A stretch of DNA of 60,000 bases. Source: Strigamia acuminata (taxonomy: Eukaryota; Arthropoda; Chilopoda; Geophilomorpha; Linotaeniidae). A program made the position numbers and the translations under genes. Positions 11,723 through 23,920 of this stretch are shown piece by piece. Location: positions 3,598,001-3,658,000 of the forward strand of contig OX442323.1 of assembly GCA_949358305.1 (NCBI GenBank), given 5' to 3'. A model generated the notes under the pieces. That model ran no database searches. It worked only from the letters and a program-made list of their open reading frames with translations, and had not been told where the DNA came from. Every line of letters begins with the position of its first letter. Positions within the stretch are counted from its first letter, which is position 1.

Positions 11723-13745
11723 GTGAGTAGGTTTTGACTTTTGAAACCTACTTTACCCTTTTATGCCTTCCGTAGCATGTTAAGTAGCCTTAAAGTAGAA
11801 TTTAACATGTTTAATTGAATTTTAATTGTTAGATTTGTTGTTAAAATGTAGTTTGATTCTTTTTAATTAGTAGTGATTGAAGTGTTGGTTTTTAATGTGA
11901 ATTGTTATTATTTTTTTAAATTACAGGATGTATGTATATATATATTTATTGGATATTTGAAATGTGTGTGCATGGTTAGAATTAGTGGCTACACTTGCAC
12001 TTGAAAGCTCAGTGATTAATGCATATAATGCCGTAAATCATTTTATTTGATGGATTTTTGTTTTTATATTAGGTGACTTTTTCGTACGAGATTTTTAATA
12101 TTTGAAAATTGGTAGAAATTCAAAATGGATTAATAATTCAAGCGAAAAATTCATATTACTGACAAAGAAGAAGACAAATAATTGGAATAAGTGAAATAAA
12201 TGAAATAAATAGGTGCATTCAATCTTCAAAAGACGAATTGTCGTCTTCTTGAGTTATTTAAAGACGTGAATTCTCGATTGAACACACTAAAAACTGGACT
12301 GAACTAAAACGATGACTACATGTGGTGGCAATAGCCAATAGCAGGTGCAGAAGAGATAAAAGTCACTTCTGCTTGTCAAAGAAGTGAATTTAATCTCTCT
12401 CGGAATAGGTGTGGATAAATGAAGGAACCGGGAAAGCCGGGATTCGGGCTCCCGCGGTCCGAACAACGAAACGTCAGGTCAAGGTGACTTATGATGTAAA
12501 ACACGTCACGTACTGTTTGGAGACGTCATTTCAGATGATTAAGTCAATTTGATATGATCAATTGAAGGCACCTAATTATTTTTAGGACCTGAACTTTCTG
12601 TTTAAACGACAGATTTTGGGTTTCATATTGTATTGGTTCACAAAAACCGGTCAAAATAAATATTTTAGAAATTTCGTAACTATGACAAAACACCTATTTT
12701 TGAAAAGCTCACAACTGTACACAGCCAGCATATAAATTATTTGCTGCCGAATTTAATTACAAATTTGCAAAGTCAAAATAACTTTGATTGCTTTTAAAGC
12801 ACCTGACACATACGTCTATTGGAATTGACGTAAGCAAAGTGTCAAATCCTCAGTTCCTTCAAAGTAAAAAGAAAAGTTTTAAAAATAATAATGATACAAA
12901 GGAGCACTGAATAAACTTCACTCACTTTGCAGTTAGAGATATCAGGCAAGTTTTGTAATTTTTTTTTTTTTTTTGAAATTCTTAAAGTAAAAATAAATTG
13001 AAACGAAACGACAATTCACCAGCATTGCTTTTTCACTGCAGCTTATTTTGAAAATAAACACGGAAGGCTGCATGCGTCCTTGCATGATTACGTTGCTCGC
13101 TTTCGAGATGTTTGCTTTTTTCCAGTTGGTTGCGTCGGAATCAGCTTCTTTATCACCTATTATCGAAAAGGATGATAAATAACATTGCCAGCATATGCAG
13201 GGTGTCTCAAAAAATGTATACAAATTTCGAATAAAATTAAATATACAATTCTGTTTGTACACCGTCTTTTTTTTTTTTTTACACAGTCTAGAAAAATAAA
13301 TTCAATTCTGTTTTTACACGATTTGTTTTGATTTAACACGGTTGTGTTTTTGGTGTGTGTGTGTTTGTTTTTGTATCTTTTTACAAAACAAAAACAAATT
13401 AAACTATAGGCCGATTAATTATTTATTTATAATTATATATTGTAAAATTAATTAGCATTTGTTATGTGTGTGGATCACCCCAACCCACACGTAACAATAT
13501 TTATGATATAGTTATTATAATTATTATAATAAATCAAAATTTAAACTTAAAATACGCTTAAACTAAAAACAGAATTGGGTGTATTTTATGCGGTAGTCGT
13601 TGGGTCGCTACCGGAAAAAAGTACGCGGTAGATTTTTATATTTAAGTTTATTCAAAATGTGTATACATTTTTTTTAGACATCCTGCATATATATAAATAT
13701 TCTTTCTTTCTTTCGTTCTTTTTTTTTTTTTTGGTTTCTTTGTAG
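11723..13745 (+). other. Rdl intron, 2.0 kb
   Basis: The donor is gtgagt and the acceptor tttgtag. It is AT-rich. A 492-bp TA-flanked inverted-repeat element fills its 3' end (13196-13687). A short possible hairpin element lies at about 12212-12290 (arms GTGCATTCAATC and GATTGAACACAC). No second copy of the flanking exons was seen. Confidence 0.8.
13196..13687. mobile_element. TA-flanked MITE, 492 bp, just upstream of an Rdl exon
   Basis: The left end TGCAGGGTGTCTCAAAAAAT and the right end (reverse complement TGCAGGATGTCTAAAAAAAA) form an inverted repeat of about 26 bp that includes TGTATACA. TA flanks both ends (13194-13195 and 13688-13689). The interior is AT-rich and shares the word TTATAATTATTATAATAAAT with 24990-25012. 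The right end is 58 bp before the exon starting at 13746. Confidence 0.75.
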
Positions 13746-13972
13746 GATTTTACAATGGATTTTTATTTTCGCCAATTTTGGATGGACGATCGACTCCAAT
13801 TCAAAGCTCGTCCAGGACTGGACAGTCTATCGGTCGGCGCAGAGATGACGGAGAAGCTTTGGCTTCCAGATACTTTTTTTGCCAACGAAAAAAGCGCATA
13901 TTTTCACACGGCTACCACGTCGAACTCTTTTTTACGTATCACACCCACCGGCGATGTATTGAGGAGCATAAG
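13746..13972 (+). CDS. Rdl: Rdl exon: ligand-binding domain, loops D, A and E
   Basis: This 227-nt exon encodes 75 residues plus two bases of an Arg codon. Reading from GAT at 13746 it gives [12 protein letters not shown] near the start (loop D, with the Arg that contacts the GABA carboxylate in RDL), [16 protein letters not shown] (loop A region, WxPD motif) and [10 protein letters not shown] (loop E, with the conserved Ser), ending in LRSI and AG. The acceptor is a long T-rich tract ending tttgtag at 13745; the donor is gtaaaa at 13973. It exits in phase 2, and the single A at 26982 completes the Arg codon. Identity to insect RDL is high across the whole exon. An inverted-repeat transposable element ends only 58 bp before it. 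Confidence 0.95.
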
Positions 13973-15409
13973 GTAAAAACTTTCTATTTTTTCTTCTTCA
14001 CACTTTCTATCTCTCAAATGGATTTTCCAAGTTAGAAGAAGCAAAAAACGAGTTATTTCTTCGAGGACCCTTTAGGGAGTTCTTTTTCCAAAACATGTTA
14101 CTTTTTTACGTTATTTTTTATCTCTCCAGAGTGTGTTTTGGCATTCACAACGAGACCAAGTGGATTTTACAAAGGAAAAAAGAGAAAATATATGTTTTTT
14201 GGATGAGGTTGGGTTTAAGCCGTGTTGATGGTGATTTAATCTGCAGCGTTGTAAATATTACGTGGGCGAGGGTGAGACAAGAATGTGTTTTTCCTCGAGT
14301 CTTATGCCTGAGCTGTTGCTCGTGTTTTTATTGGATCCATGATTCGCGAGGAGTGGCGAAGCTAGATTCCTAATGTTTGAAAGCCTAATCCGAGATTAAG
14401 TATTAACGTGACCAACTGTTGGAAGGTTTGAATTAGATTGGGCCCCGTGTTCCACTTTTACGGCTTCGCTGCAGTGCTCGTAATGGAAGAGAAAATAAGG
14501 CACTTTATTGCGGTTCGTTTATTTATTTATTCATTTATTTGTTTTAATTCGATAATGATGGTGATTAGATGTTGTGGCTTCTTTGTTCGCCATTTTTAGT
14601 TGTCTTTTTGATAAATCTCAGGTTTTACGGTTTAATATGACCGTAGATTAGAGTCGTGTTCGGAAACAAGTAATGAGGCGACGTGACCCGGCACTGCTTT
14701 GTGTGCCAGCCGAGTTGACTTGGTTGGGTCACACAAATGACCTTTCGAATTGTTAATTAATGTCGTTAACTATGGAAGTCTTAGTTCTGAGTTTGTTGAC
14801 CGAAGGCCGAAGCCAACGGGCTATTCAGGGTGAATATTTACACGATACAATGTGCGGCCAATTTGGTTTGTGCGAACGATTTTTTGGGAGATAAAACGAA
14901 GCTCTTTTCTGGGAAAATGTGGTTTTTGAACTGCATTTTGGCTCACAATAAACTAATGGCTTCCCTCTGTGAATAATGGTGGCAATAAAAACACAACAAA
15001 CGGAGGTTTTTGCAAGGAAAAAATCTATCATTTGTAGAATGTTTGGAATTTAGTGAGGGAGGGTGAAGTGCGTCATCTGATGCGTTTTGCTGGGCAATCA
15101 TGCGAAAAGTTGAAACAATTCAATCTAATTTGGCGGTGGTTATTAGAATTGATGAGGAATGATGAGAAAACAAATGATGGACTCGTGATAGGGATATGAG
15201 AAAAAAAATTGCTAATTGGTAGTTGCAATGGAGATTTGATTGGTAATAAAAAAAATGGTAATAATTGAGTAGGTTAATTTCTTGGATTGGAATTAATTTG
15301 TAATTTATGAAATGCAAGAATATTTTTTTTATTTAATGTTTGTATTGTATTTCTGGAACTTTTTGTAAACCATCTTGGAAAGCTAACTAGCGTAAAATTT
15401 ATTAAGGTA

Positions 15410-15570
15410 GGGGGCGCTGGCGTAGCGGTCAGCGTCATACAAAATGACCAATTACAGAAGTAAGCAATGTGGGGAAAACAACCCAGTTTAAAAATATGTA
15501 CTTTAATTCTAAACACGATTACAGAAGCAAGAGTGCAGCCAGGGGGCGTGCAAGGGTTCATTTGCAGCCC
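15410..15570 (+). mobile_element. Weak tRNA-derived SINE candidate
   Basis: GGGGGCGCTGGCGTAGCGGT (15410-15429) resembles a tRNA 5' end with a D-arm; TGGCGTAGCGGT fits the pol III A-box at most positions. A poor B-box-like word (GGGTTCATTTGC) occurs about 130 bp later, which is farther than in a normal tRNA. It is not a functional tRNA and is listed only as a possible SINE head. Confidence 0.25.
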
Positions 15571-17037
15571 TTAAGAAATTCGTGGCTGCATCGCTGCACT
15601 GCAATACACCCCCTTAAACAACTTTCTGGCTGCACTGCAATATACCCATCGACGTGGTTCAAAACTACATGAGAATTGTATTGAAAATTGTTTACAAAGT
15701 CTTTAGACAATTTTAAATTTTTAAATTTTTTAAATGGATATGGGCAGAAATTGAATATCGTTTAGATGTCGCCCATCAAATGAATGGGGACCGTATAGAA
15801 ATGTATTAACTGTTTGAAAAAAAACTTTACTATTTACTTTATATTATGTACAGATTTAAAAAGTATTTGACGTTAGTTGTAATTTTAATAAATCTTTCAA
15901 ATTGTCTAAAGCGTTGTAAAATATATTTTTCAACTATACGGACAGTTAGCAACCTTCTTATTTTCTTCCGTCAATTTGTTTCAATCAATATTTTTATTTT
16001 TATCTGTGGGGAAAAAAATTTAAAAATTAAATCATGTTTGGTGTTTGTCAAATTTCAATTTTTTAAAATTTAAAAAAAAAAAAATTGTATTCGGGTATAA
16101 TGTTAAAAATTAATTTTTCTGTTTGAACACGTTTTTGGAGATAAAAAAGTAAATAATCATTAATGACTATATTTTTTTGTTGCACCTTAAGCTTACTATG
16201 GCAACCATATGTTAGTTTGGTTGCCGTAGTGAGGGAAATTAAAGGATTGACGTTTCAGTCGAGTTCAAAAAGGCACGTATGCGTGCTTGAACCCCATTCC
16301 ATAAATCCACATTCAGTTGTTAGAATTTAAAAAATAAAAAAAACATATATTTCCATTCTTTACTTTTGGCGTCAACTATACATTAATTAGCCGGTGTACT
16401 TGTTTCGCTGTCCCATAAATCATCATCTCAATTGGCTCGTTTTTATTTATATTTATATTTATATTTTGTAGTGGTTTCATCTTGTTCGATCCGAACTCAT
16501 TACCCCCAACAGCTCTCCGTTCTATTTGAGTTTTATTTTATTTATCTTTTTTGTACCTGACAACACTTTGAGCATGCAAAGCTCAACTTAGGCGTGCGAA
16601 TTGTTCTTTGTATTTGTTTATTGGTTTAGTGTTTTTAATAAAGTTGATTAAGAATGTGTGCGCGCGCACATTAAAGTCGCAGACCTGGTTTAATTGGAAA
16701 CGGAATTGCGCCGAAATGAATTTCAGAATGGGATTGGAAACTGTTTTTAAAGAGGGTGTAATTGCAGAGCTAAATTAATTTAATTTCTAATGAAACCTAG
16801 CTCTTTGAACCTTCTGCTAATCCATTAAAAAGTTGCTTCTAGAGGCGCTTGGTTGGCACTTGGCAGTGAACAACGTAAAGCGCTCCTGCTTCTGGCAAAT
16901 GATATATCTGAAGGCTGAAATGTGTTTGGCTGAGGGTTAACCGTAAAACACTTATCATTTTCATCTGCTGCTGTCATTTAGCAAAATTTGTAGTTCCAAT
17001 TTTTGATTTCTTCCGGTCACGAGATCAAGATAATATA

Positions 17038-17076
<39 letters not shown>

Positions 17077-17493
17077 GTAAAGAAAATGAATCGATTTTTT
17101 GGTCGAAAGTTAAATCAAACAAATTTAGATTTTGTTTGTTTTTGTTTTGAATTAAAAGGGGAAGTGAGGGCCTTTGATGTTGGAAATGTGTTGACAGAAA
17201 AAAGGGCAACAAATTTCTGTAAATGGTTGGCACGGGAAGGGGAAACGGTTTTTATTAATGAATGAATTCGTAGAGTCACACCCTTCAAATGTGGTGTTTT
17301 CCAAGTTAAAATTTGAGTTGGGTGGCATTTCGGATGTGGTAATTGAATGAGGTGTTTAACAGGGTGAATATTCGAATTTTATCTTGTTGTCGTGAAATGA
17401 TAAGGGATTTTATTTTATTTTAATTTTTTTGCCGTCTTTACTTATTTACGTAGTTTTTCTAAGGGCGTGGTGGAGAGAAATGCATGGTTAGTA

Positions 17494-18499
17494 CCGACTG
17501 CATCTAGATACAGTATATTTTTATCTTGTTACAGTGTTGACATATATCCAGTTATCTGGATAAGGGAAAATGCGAATTTTACTTTTTTGGAAACAGTTTT
17601 CCAGAAAAGGCAGACTTATCCAGAAAACTAAATTCCAGTTGTTCGAGATAGATTTTGGGCGTTTTGTGCATTGAAAACTCCATGTAAACACCCGTGCGTG
17701 TGAAAATTAAAAACTTTGATCGGAATATCGTCGAATTGTCGTAGTAACGATACGTTAGAACGGCGGTCGGCAACAGGCGGACCGCGGAAGGTCGAAACTT
17801 GGACCGCCAAAAGTGTAGGGTGTAATTTCTCGCATTAATTTTTAAGAATACCTACCTATTGTGTTTTATATAATTACTTAAATGAGTCAAAAGATAAAAA
17901 TTTAAAATTAGTAAGTATTATGAGTTTTTTTTTTCTGGGCCTCGATAAAAATTTTCAATAGTATTCGGACTCCACTTAAAATTACTTGCCGACCCCTGCA
18001 TTAGAACAACGTACCAAGGACACTTTGTTCTAAAAATGATGTAATGAGCTAAAAACACGATTTCCAGGGTCAGAATTTGATTTGTTTAGGGGCTGAAATA
18101 GATCGACAACCATTTTGTTGTTCCAAATAATCAAAATGCATTATGGGTAATTCATACATTTACCACAAAACTAGGGACATGTAAACGTACACGGTTATCC
18201 AGATAAATAAAATACGAATTTTAACTTTTCTGGAAAACAGAGTACATGTAAACATGGTAATTGAGAAATCGCATAACTGATGCAATCAACGTTACAATCA
18301 ACGTTACATGATACCAGGCAAGAATTGGAATATTTTACGAGCAACCAATGGAGCTCATTTTGAAATTCATACATAAAATGTTTCAATTACTTTGCCCTTT
18401 TTATTCAAAAATTAAAATTGCAATAAAATTAAGTTGTATTGATGAAGATTAAAACTTATTGAGTCCCTATACAGGATAAAAATATCTAGACGCAGTCGG
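17494..18499. mobile_element. Inverted-repeat element of about 1 kb with a hAT MITE inside
   Basis: The left end CCGACTGCATCTAGATA (17494-17510) pairs with the reverse complement of the right end (18483-18499) at 16 of 17 positions, followed inward by matching TTTTTATC words. Related inner words around 17538-17585 and 18187-18230 (TTATCTGGATAA and TTATCCAGATAA, AATACGAATTTTAAC) also repeat. The hAT MITE at 17761-17998 interrupts it. No coding sequence. Confidence 0.65.
17761..17998. mobile_element. hAT-type MITE, family A, copy 3
   Basis: This 238-bp element has 13-bp terminal inverted repeats CGGCGGTCGGCAA and TTGCCGACCCCTG (2 mismatches) and 8-bp flanks CGTTAGAA (17753-17760) and CATTAGAA (17999-18006), 7 of 8 matching. 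It keeps the AAGGTCGAAACTTGGACCGC word and the right-end block ending ACTTGCCGACCCCTG. It sits inside a larger inverted-repeat element (17494-18499), so it is the younger insertion of the two. Confidence 0.85.
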
Positions 18500-19685
18500 C
18501 ATTTTACCTACTCATTTCAGCACCCCGTGATAGGTCTGAGGTTAGAGATCAGTAGCATGCTGGGTAGGGGTTCCAATATGAACTTTTTATTGCACGAAAT
18601 TTTCCAGATAGATTTTTAATTTTGACAAAAATTTTTTTTTTTATTTGGCGATTTTACGACTCGGGTTCAGAATTTTACGATTTGAATCATCATTTAATAG
18701 TGTAAAATAGATACTTTTTATTTTGGTCGAGATGATCTTTGCTCGTCGCAAGATTGGCACAATTTATGGCTTTTTCTCACTGTTTTTCGTCGGTTTATGT
18801 TTCTCTTATTTCCCTTGAAATTTTAAATGTATCAGACGACTTACATTTTATCGGTAAACGCAAGAAGTGCGAGGAACTTACCCACCTGTTTGGAACTTAA
18901 ATTCAACCGTGTGTGAAATAAATTTGACTCGAATAATAATTTGACAGTTTTTTTTTTCTTCTGCTGAATTCTACAGGAAAAAGCCTTTCCATTTGCTGAC
19001 TCAATTCCTCTCGGAAAGCCTATTTGCAACTATATTTTTTGCGACTGTCATTCTGAGTATTTTCCAATTTACTTCTCTCTTTTGTGTGCTTAACAAGATC
19101 GAATGCATTTCCATCTTAAACTTGACGTTGTAAACAACTCAAAAGGTCTAAGCCACTCCATGAATCATCTTCGTTTCGCTAATCCTAATGAAAGGCAAAC
19201 AAATTAAAAATTGAAAACAAAATTATAAATTAATAAGTTGTCCTGAAATCAATGGCGTAGTATTAACTCCCCGGTGACCAAGGATTTGAATCGTCGTTGA
19301 TTTAGCGTGGAGAAGGTTAAAAATGTGGATTAAAGCGAAAGTGGATTTTTCTGCATGATTTCATTGAGTCGGATTTTCTTTTCGTGGAGTGGAGATAAAC
19401 AAAGCATTTCTTCGATGAGTCTGCAATTGATTGATTTTATTTGTGATTGTCTATGTGAAACGTACTGTTAATGTGCGAGAAGTGAGCTATTGGGATCTCC
19501 TTAGCGAGAAATTTAGTGTTAACCCTCCATGGTACGCCAGCATACCTATTTGAATGGGAATATTTTTGTTTGTGAAAAAATTTGGGGTGTTTTGTGCGTT
19601 ATTCATTTATTTATTCGATGTTTAAATTTCTGCCCCTTGTAAATCCCAGCCTAACTTTAAGTTGACTTTTCCAAATTTTCCAAAA

Positions 19686-20073
19686 GTGCTAACCGATACA
19701 ACGTGGTTCTAACTCCTATTGGTTGACCCGGATTACGCCTATGGACTGTGCTTTACTATGCGGAAAAGTAGTTCTGTTTATTTTTGATGAATTTCTGTGT
19801 AAAATGGGATTAGAATGATGGATATTATTTAATTGGTAATAAAATGTTTATTTAATTTGCTAAAATAAGCTTTTTCCCCTTTTAATCAATCAAACAATGT
19901 GAGCATAGTTTGTTGGTTTCTTTTAGCAGGTAAACAAAGGTTTAGTTTTTTATTGGTTGTTTTGCCTAGTTAGATTACAATTCCGGTGTTATGGGCTACT
20001 TTTTTGTGCCACTACACCAGTGAGACGGCTCAACCAATAGGAGTTAGGACCACGTTGTATTGGTTTGGAGTAC
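19686..20073. mobile_element. MITE, family B, copy 1
   Basis: The arms are inverted repeats of about 45 bp. The left arm includes ATACAACGTGGTTCTAACTC and CTATTGGTTGA; the right arm (about 20028-20073) is the reverse complement with few changes. A related element at 28229-28580 shares CCTATTGG/CCCATTGG, ATTACGCC and GACTGTG blocks in the same order. Confidence 0.7.
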
Positions 20074-21478
20074 ACTTAGTACTGTTCGTATTTTCTTAAT
20101 ACTTCCTATTTTTAGGTTAATGGTACAGGACAGCAAGTTCTCTGCTCTGATTGCGCTCACCTCATCTTACTTCACCTTAACTGGGTCAAACAAAGAAAAA
20201 CAAATCAAACTAATACCCACACAGGCAATAAATTCAAAATTTTAACACTGTTCGAACTATTGATGCATTAGTCATTCCTGGCAACAAAATCAGCACAGGG
20301 ATTCCTGAAGCGCCTGCAGTCTGTAAATGTGCTGCCCGTCAGAGGGTTAAAAGTAGAAAGTGATAAAAAGGTAAATAAAAAGATCTCGATCGACTTTCCT
20401 GACTTTCTTTGTCACTTTCAAATGACGCGCAGGCGCACACGACGAGTAACATCCGCCGTCCTAACAATGAAAATGACCAATAGCGCATGCTCCACCTTTT
20501 GTCAAATGGGTGCGTTCATTCAAAAGTCACTTTTTTAAAAGGAAGGAAGTGAAAAGTCACTTTTCCTTTCACGAAGCGAACGCACCTATTGATTATTGAG
20601 CAACAAACTTTCCAAGCCCAGTTTTTTACTTGACTTAGCTCTGACTTACACTTAAAAGTTCTTCCGTTAAGCATGTGTGGACTTGAGCTCCAAGATTCGG
20701 AGGTTTTAAGAAAGATTTCTTTCCCCACTTGTTACTGCGCACCCTTAAAATTTCCGCCATTGGTTGCAGGAATCTTAATAGCAACAAATTGGAAGATGTT
20801 ACCATAGAAATGTCTCGAGGTGGCCATCACTAATAGCTAGGAAAAGAAGGGAGCAAAAGAAAAATTGGTTTTCCTCTTATCGTCATCTTTCCTTTCTTTT
20901 TCCACTTGTCATAAACAAACGGCGGTTTTATCGTGGCTGGTTTTCTTCTTTTCGTCTCTGTTTACTGTAATGGATGGAAAAGTGCAACATTGGTGAACTC
21001 ATTGGTTTAAATAGTCATTTTGGAGCAACACGGGCTTCCAGCGGCGCAGTAATGTTCTTCTTCTTTCTGTGTCATTGGCCTCGAGTATCATCCTCCTGCC
21101 GGATCTGGAAGAATGTGTGGGATGTAGCGCTGACAGGGAGAGGTTGGCGCCATCTATTTTGCCGGCTGCTGATTCTCTTTTGACTCTCAGATGTGGCGTG
21201 TTGCTGTGCTTCTTTGCTTCCCCTTCCTCCAAAGCCTGATAAGATGTTCCAAGGGAGAGAAAGGACTCGAGGGCTGAATTAGCGGCGCTTCTTGAGGCGT
21301 GAGCATTAATCATTTTCGTTGGAGGAATAGAAATTGTTAGTTTTGACGCTAGAGGAGCTACGAACGACCATAACGTACCGTGATTGACTGGCTTTACTGC
21401 CAGGCTTCGTCCGGAATTTTTTTTATTATTGCATTTAATAATTTCAATGAAAAATGTATCATCTCAATATTTCTGTTG

Positions 21479-22096
21479 AAAGCTTAGTACTCATAACACC
21501 ATTCCGTCCTTGGAATGGTAACAGGAATCAAAGTCTTAAGTTTCCTGCCAAGGGTGGTATTCATAAAAATATTGTTTAGACTCTGAATCACCCTTGCAAG
21601 TGGAAACGAATTGTTTCCGGCCCCGATGGTGCACGGAAAAATTTAATTGTTTTAGACTCTGAATAAATTTTGTTTACCCAGAATTCCCTTGTTTTTCATC
21701 TAAAATTTGCAACCGGTCACAGCCGGTTGCAAACAAAGACACCCAACTACTACAATTGAACACGTTTGTTGAAGTTTAGTAGAATTATATTTTTGCCTGC
21801 ATTTCAGACAAAATAAATGCTTTTTTAATTGCAAAAAGACCAAAACTGATTTTAAAATTATTTAAGTCAGAAAAGTCCGACAAAGCTTCATTGCCATTGC
21901 CAGCCATTTGCAAAACAAGCAATAATGACTCACACAGTTTAAGAGTACGGAAACTTTCTGGTGACAATTTCATGAGTACCACAAATTTATCACACTCTGA
22001 ATAATAAGAGGATTAAACATTCTGCTTGAAGTGGTGCTGTTGAAAAATTAAGACTGTAAAAATATTTAGACTCTGAAAGCTTATGAGTACTAGGCT
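21479..22096. repeat. Inverted-repeat pair with a shared 18-bp end word
   Basis: AAAGCTTAGTACTCATAA (21479-21496) recurs in inverted form near 22080-22096 and again in direct form at 36060-36077. The word TTTAGACTCTGAA occurs three times between the arms. This may be one element of about 0.6 kb, but its borders are not clear. Confidence 0.4.
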
Positions 22097-22374
22097 TGAT
22101 TTTTGGATAGTAAATTGCATTCTGTTTTTTTACCACTCGAATTGTTAAACTTGTTGGAGAGTTATTGCTGCTTCGGACAAACACACAGACTTCGTGGTTT
22201 ATAGTTAAGATTCATTTTTTGATTAAGCCGTCATTGGTTAGGTCATAATGATTTAATAAAATCACTTGAATCTAAAATTTAACGGCCAAAAGGCTGCAGA
22301 AATGAATGGGGAATGCGTATTGCTGCTCCGAAATACACACTCGAGGGTTGAGATTAAAATTTAAGAAATATTAA

Positions 22375-22432
22375 TAAAAAAATTAAAATTAAAATTAAAA
22401 TTAATTAAAATTAAAATTAATAAAAATGATTA
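22375..22432. repeat. AATTAA-type simple repeat
   Basis: Imperfect tandem run of AAAATT units, with later AATAAAAATG variants. Confidence 0.85.
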
Positions 22433-22989
22433 ATAAAAATGTAACTATTTAGTCATTAAAGGTACGTATCAATGTGAGCCACAGCAGCCAATGCCCCTGA
22501 TCCATTCATTTATATTTTATTTTTCAATTTCAAACTTCAAACTTAATTAGTTGCAGTCTGCTGAACAAATTGTAAATTATTTTCCCCCCGAATAGCATTC
22601 ATTTTCTTTTATGTTATTAGGAAAATGTTCAATCATCTTAGATTTCTTTTTTCATTAAAATTTTGTTTTTGATCTCAAATGCAGGGCTTAGTTTGAAAAT
22701 TGGGGGGAGGGGTTTTTTAGGTAGAAGTATAAACTGGAAGTAGGTATGTTGTTTAGTAACAATATCGTGATGATTAATTATTAGGTTACTATGGAAATCA
22801 TTTATGTATTATTCTCAGTCAAAGCAAACATGTCAGTGCACGGCCAGTTGGAGGTTTTGCAGGGCACAAAAAGCTTTTTTTTTACCAAAAAATTATCAAA
22901 TCTTCCTAGAAATTTGAGAGTACGTAAAACAATTAACTTTCAACAAAAATCTGTTTTATTATACGTTTATGGATGTACATTTGTGTACA

Positions 22990-23311
22990 TTTTGAGAGTG
23001 TAAATAAAAGTTTAGTTTAACTCTTGCAATTTGTTCGATGTACTTTCAAACCTCAAATGGTCCCACATTTGTGACTGTTGTTATGTTGCTAAAAGAACGA
23101 ATGTTACATGCAAGGAACAATTTTGATTACAAACTGATTAATTCAAGTAATCAGAGGGGTTTAAATACTCAATAACACAGAAAGAGTATCTGAAACCTCG
23201 TATACTTATAGACGTTTTATACACTTTGCACATAATGTCAATAGGACGTTATGTGATTTAGGACGTAGTAGGAAATGTTTGAACTATTCCAACATGCCCA
23301 CTCAAACTTTT
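22990..23311 (-). mobile_element. Copia polypurine tract and 3' LTR (left limit uncertain)
   Basis: On the minus strand, right at the RNase H stop, AAAGTTTGAGTGGGCA (about 23295-23310) is a typical copia polypurine tract. It is followed at 23294 by TGTTGGAATAG, a typical LTR start. A TATAAAA-like word lies further in (near 23217-23223). The inner LTR end near 22990 is an estimate, as no second LTR is in the window for comparison. Confidence 0.65.
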
Positions 23312-23920
23312 ACGCGTGAAATATTTGGGTAAGCCTCATTACAGAAATAAATTTTTCATGTTTAGGAGCAAATAATGTTTTTGTTAGTATGTCTGCAGGC
23401 ATTTCATCTGTCTGCATATAGTTTACTTGATTATGTCTATTTTCTTGTACACAGCGAATAAAATGGTACCCAATATCGATGTGTTTTGTCCGTGAGTGGT
23501 TGATTGGGTTGGCCGCGACTCTTTGAGCTCTTTGATTATCGTTGTAAAGGATAATGATGGGCGATGTTGGGTTTCCACGGATTTCCTCGAGAAAACGTTT
23601 CAAACAAATGGCCTCCCGAGAACAGTTTGACACTGACATCTATTCGGCTTCGGTGCTGGATAATGCGATGGTTTTTTGTTTCTTCGCCATTCAGCTGACC
23701 GCACAGCCTGCAAGTTTGACTATGAAACCCGTGTGCGAATGGCGGGTGTTTAAATCGCCCACCCAATCTGCGACGATGTTTTGTGAATTGAAATTATTGT
23801 TGTTTACATTGACGATGTATATATATATATATATATTGGCCTTACTGCACCCCTCAAATGAGCCGGTAAAATGTATTTTGTTTGTCGATGTGCGATAAAC
23901 GCCGCAATGGAGCAGCACTT
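23310..23920 (-). pseudogene. Ty1/copia retrotransposon, C-terminal RNase H fragment, broken
   Basis: Read on the minus strand in one frame from 23918 to 23310, this is the end of a copia-type Pol polyprotein. Diagnostic words are DWVGDLNTRHSHTGFIV, IALSSTEAE, TKHIDIGYHFIR and TDEMPADILTK. The frame is broken by an in-frame TGA (23691-23693) where the family has Trp, and a TAG (23640-23642) just after IALSSTEAE. A TA microsatellite (23818-23838) lies near the left limit of recognisable similarity. Reverse transcriptase, integrase and Gag are absent, so this is a 5'-truncated, inactive copy inside an Rdl intron, opposite in orientation to Rdl. It ends in a stop codon 16 bp before the LTR boundary. 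Confidence 0.9.

Noticed and set aside
15410-15480. Functional tRNA gene
   Set aside because: It has an A-box-like word, but no proper anticodon arm, T-arm or B-box at the right distance.
20999-21313. 104-codon minus-strand frame
   Set aside because: No family recognised and no supporting signals; its plus-strand counterpart is equally open.
22990-23311. Reading this as a solo promoter or gene 5' end
   Set aside because: Position next to copia RNase H and a polypurine tract explains it better as an LTR.
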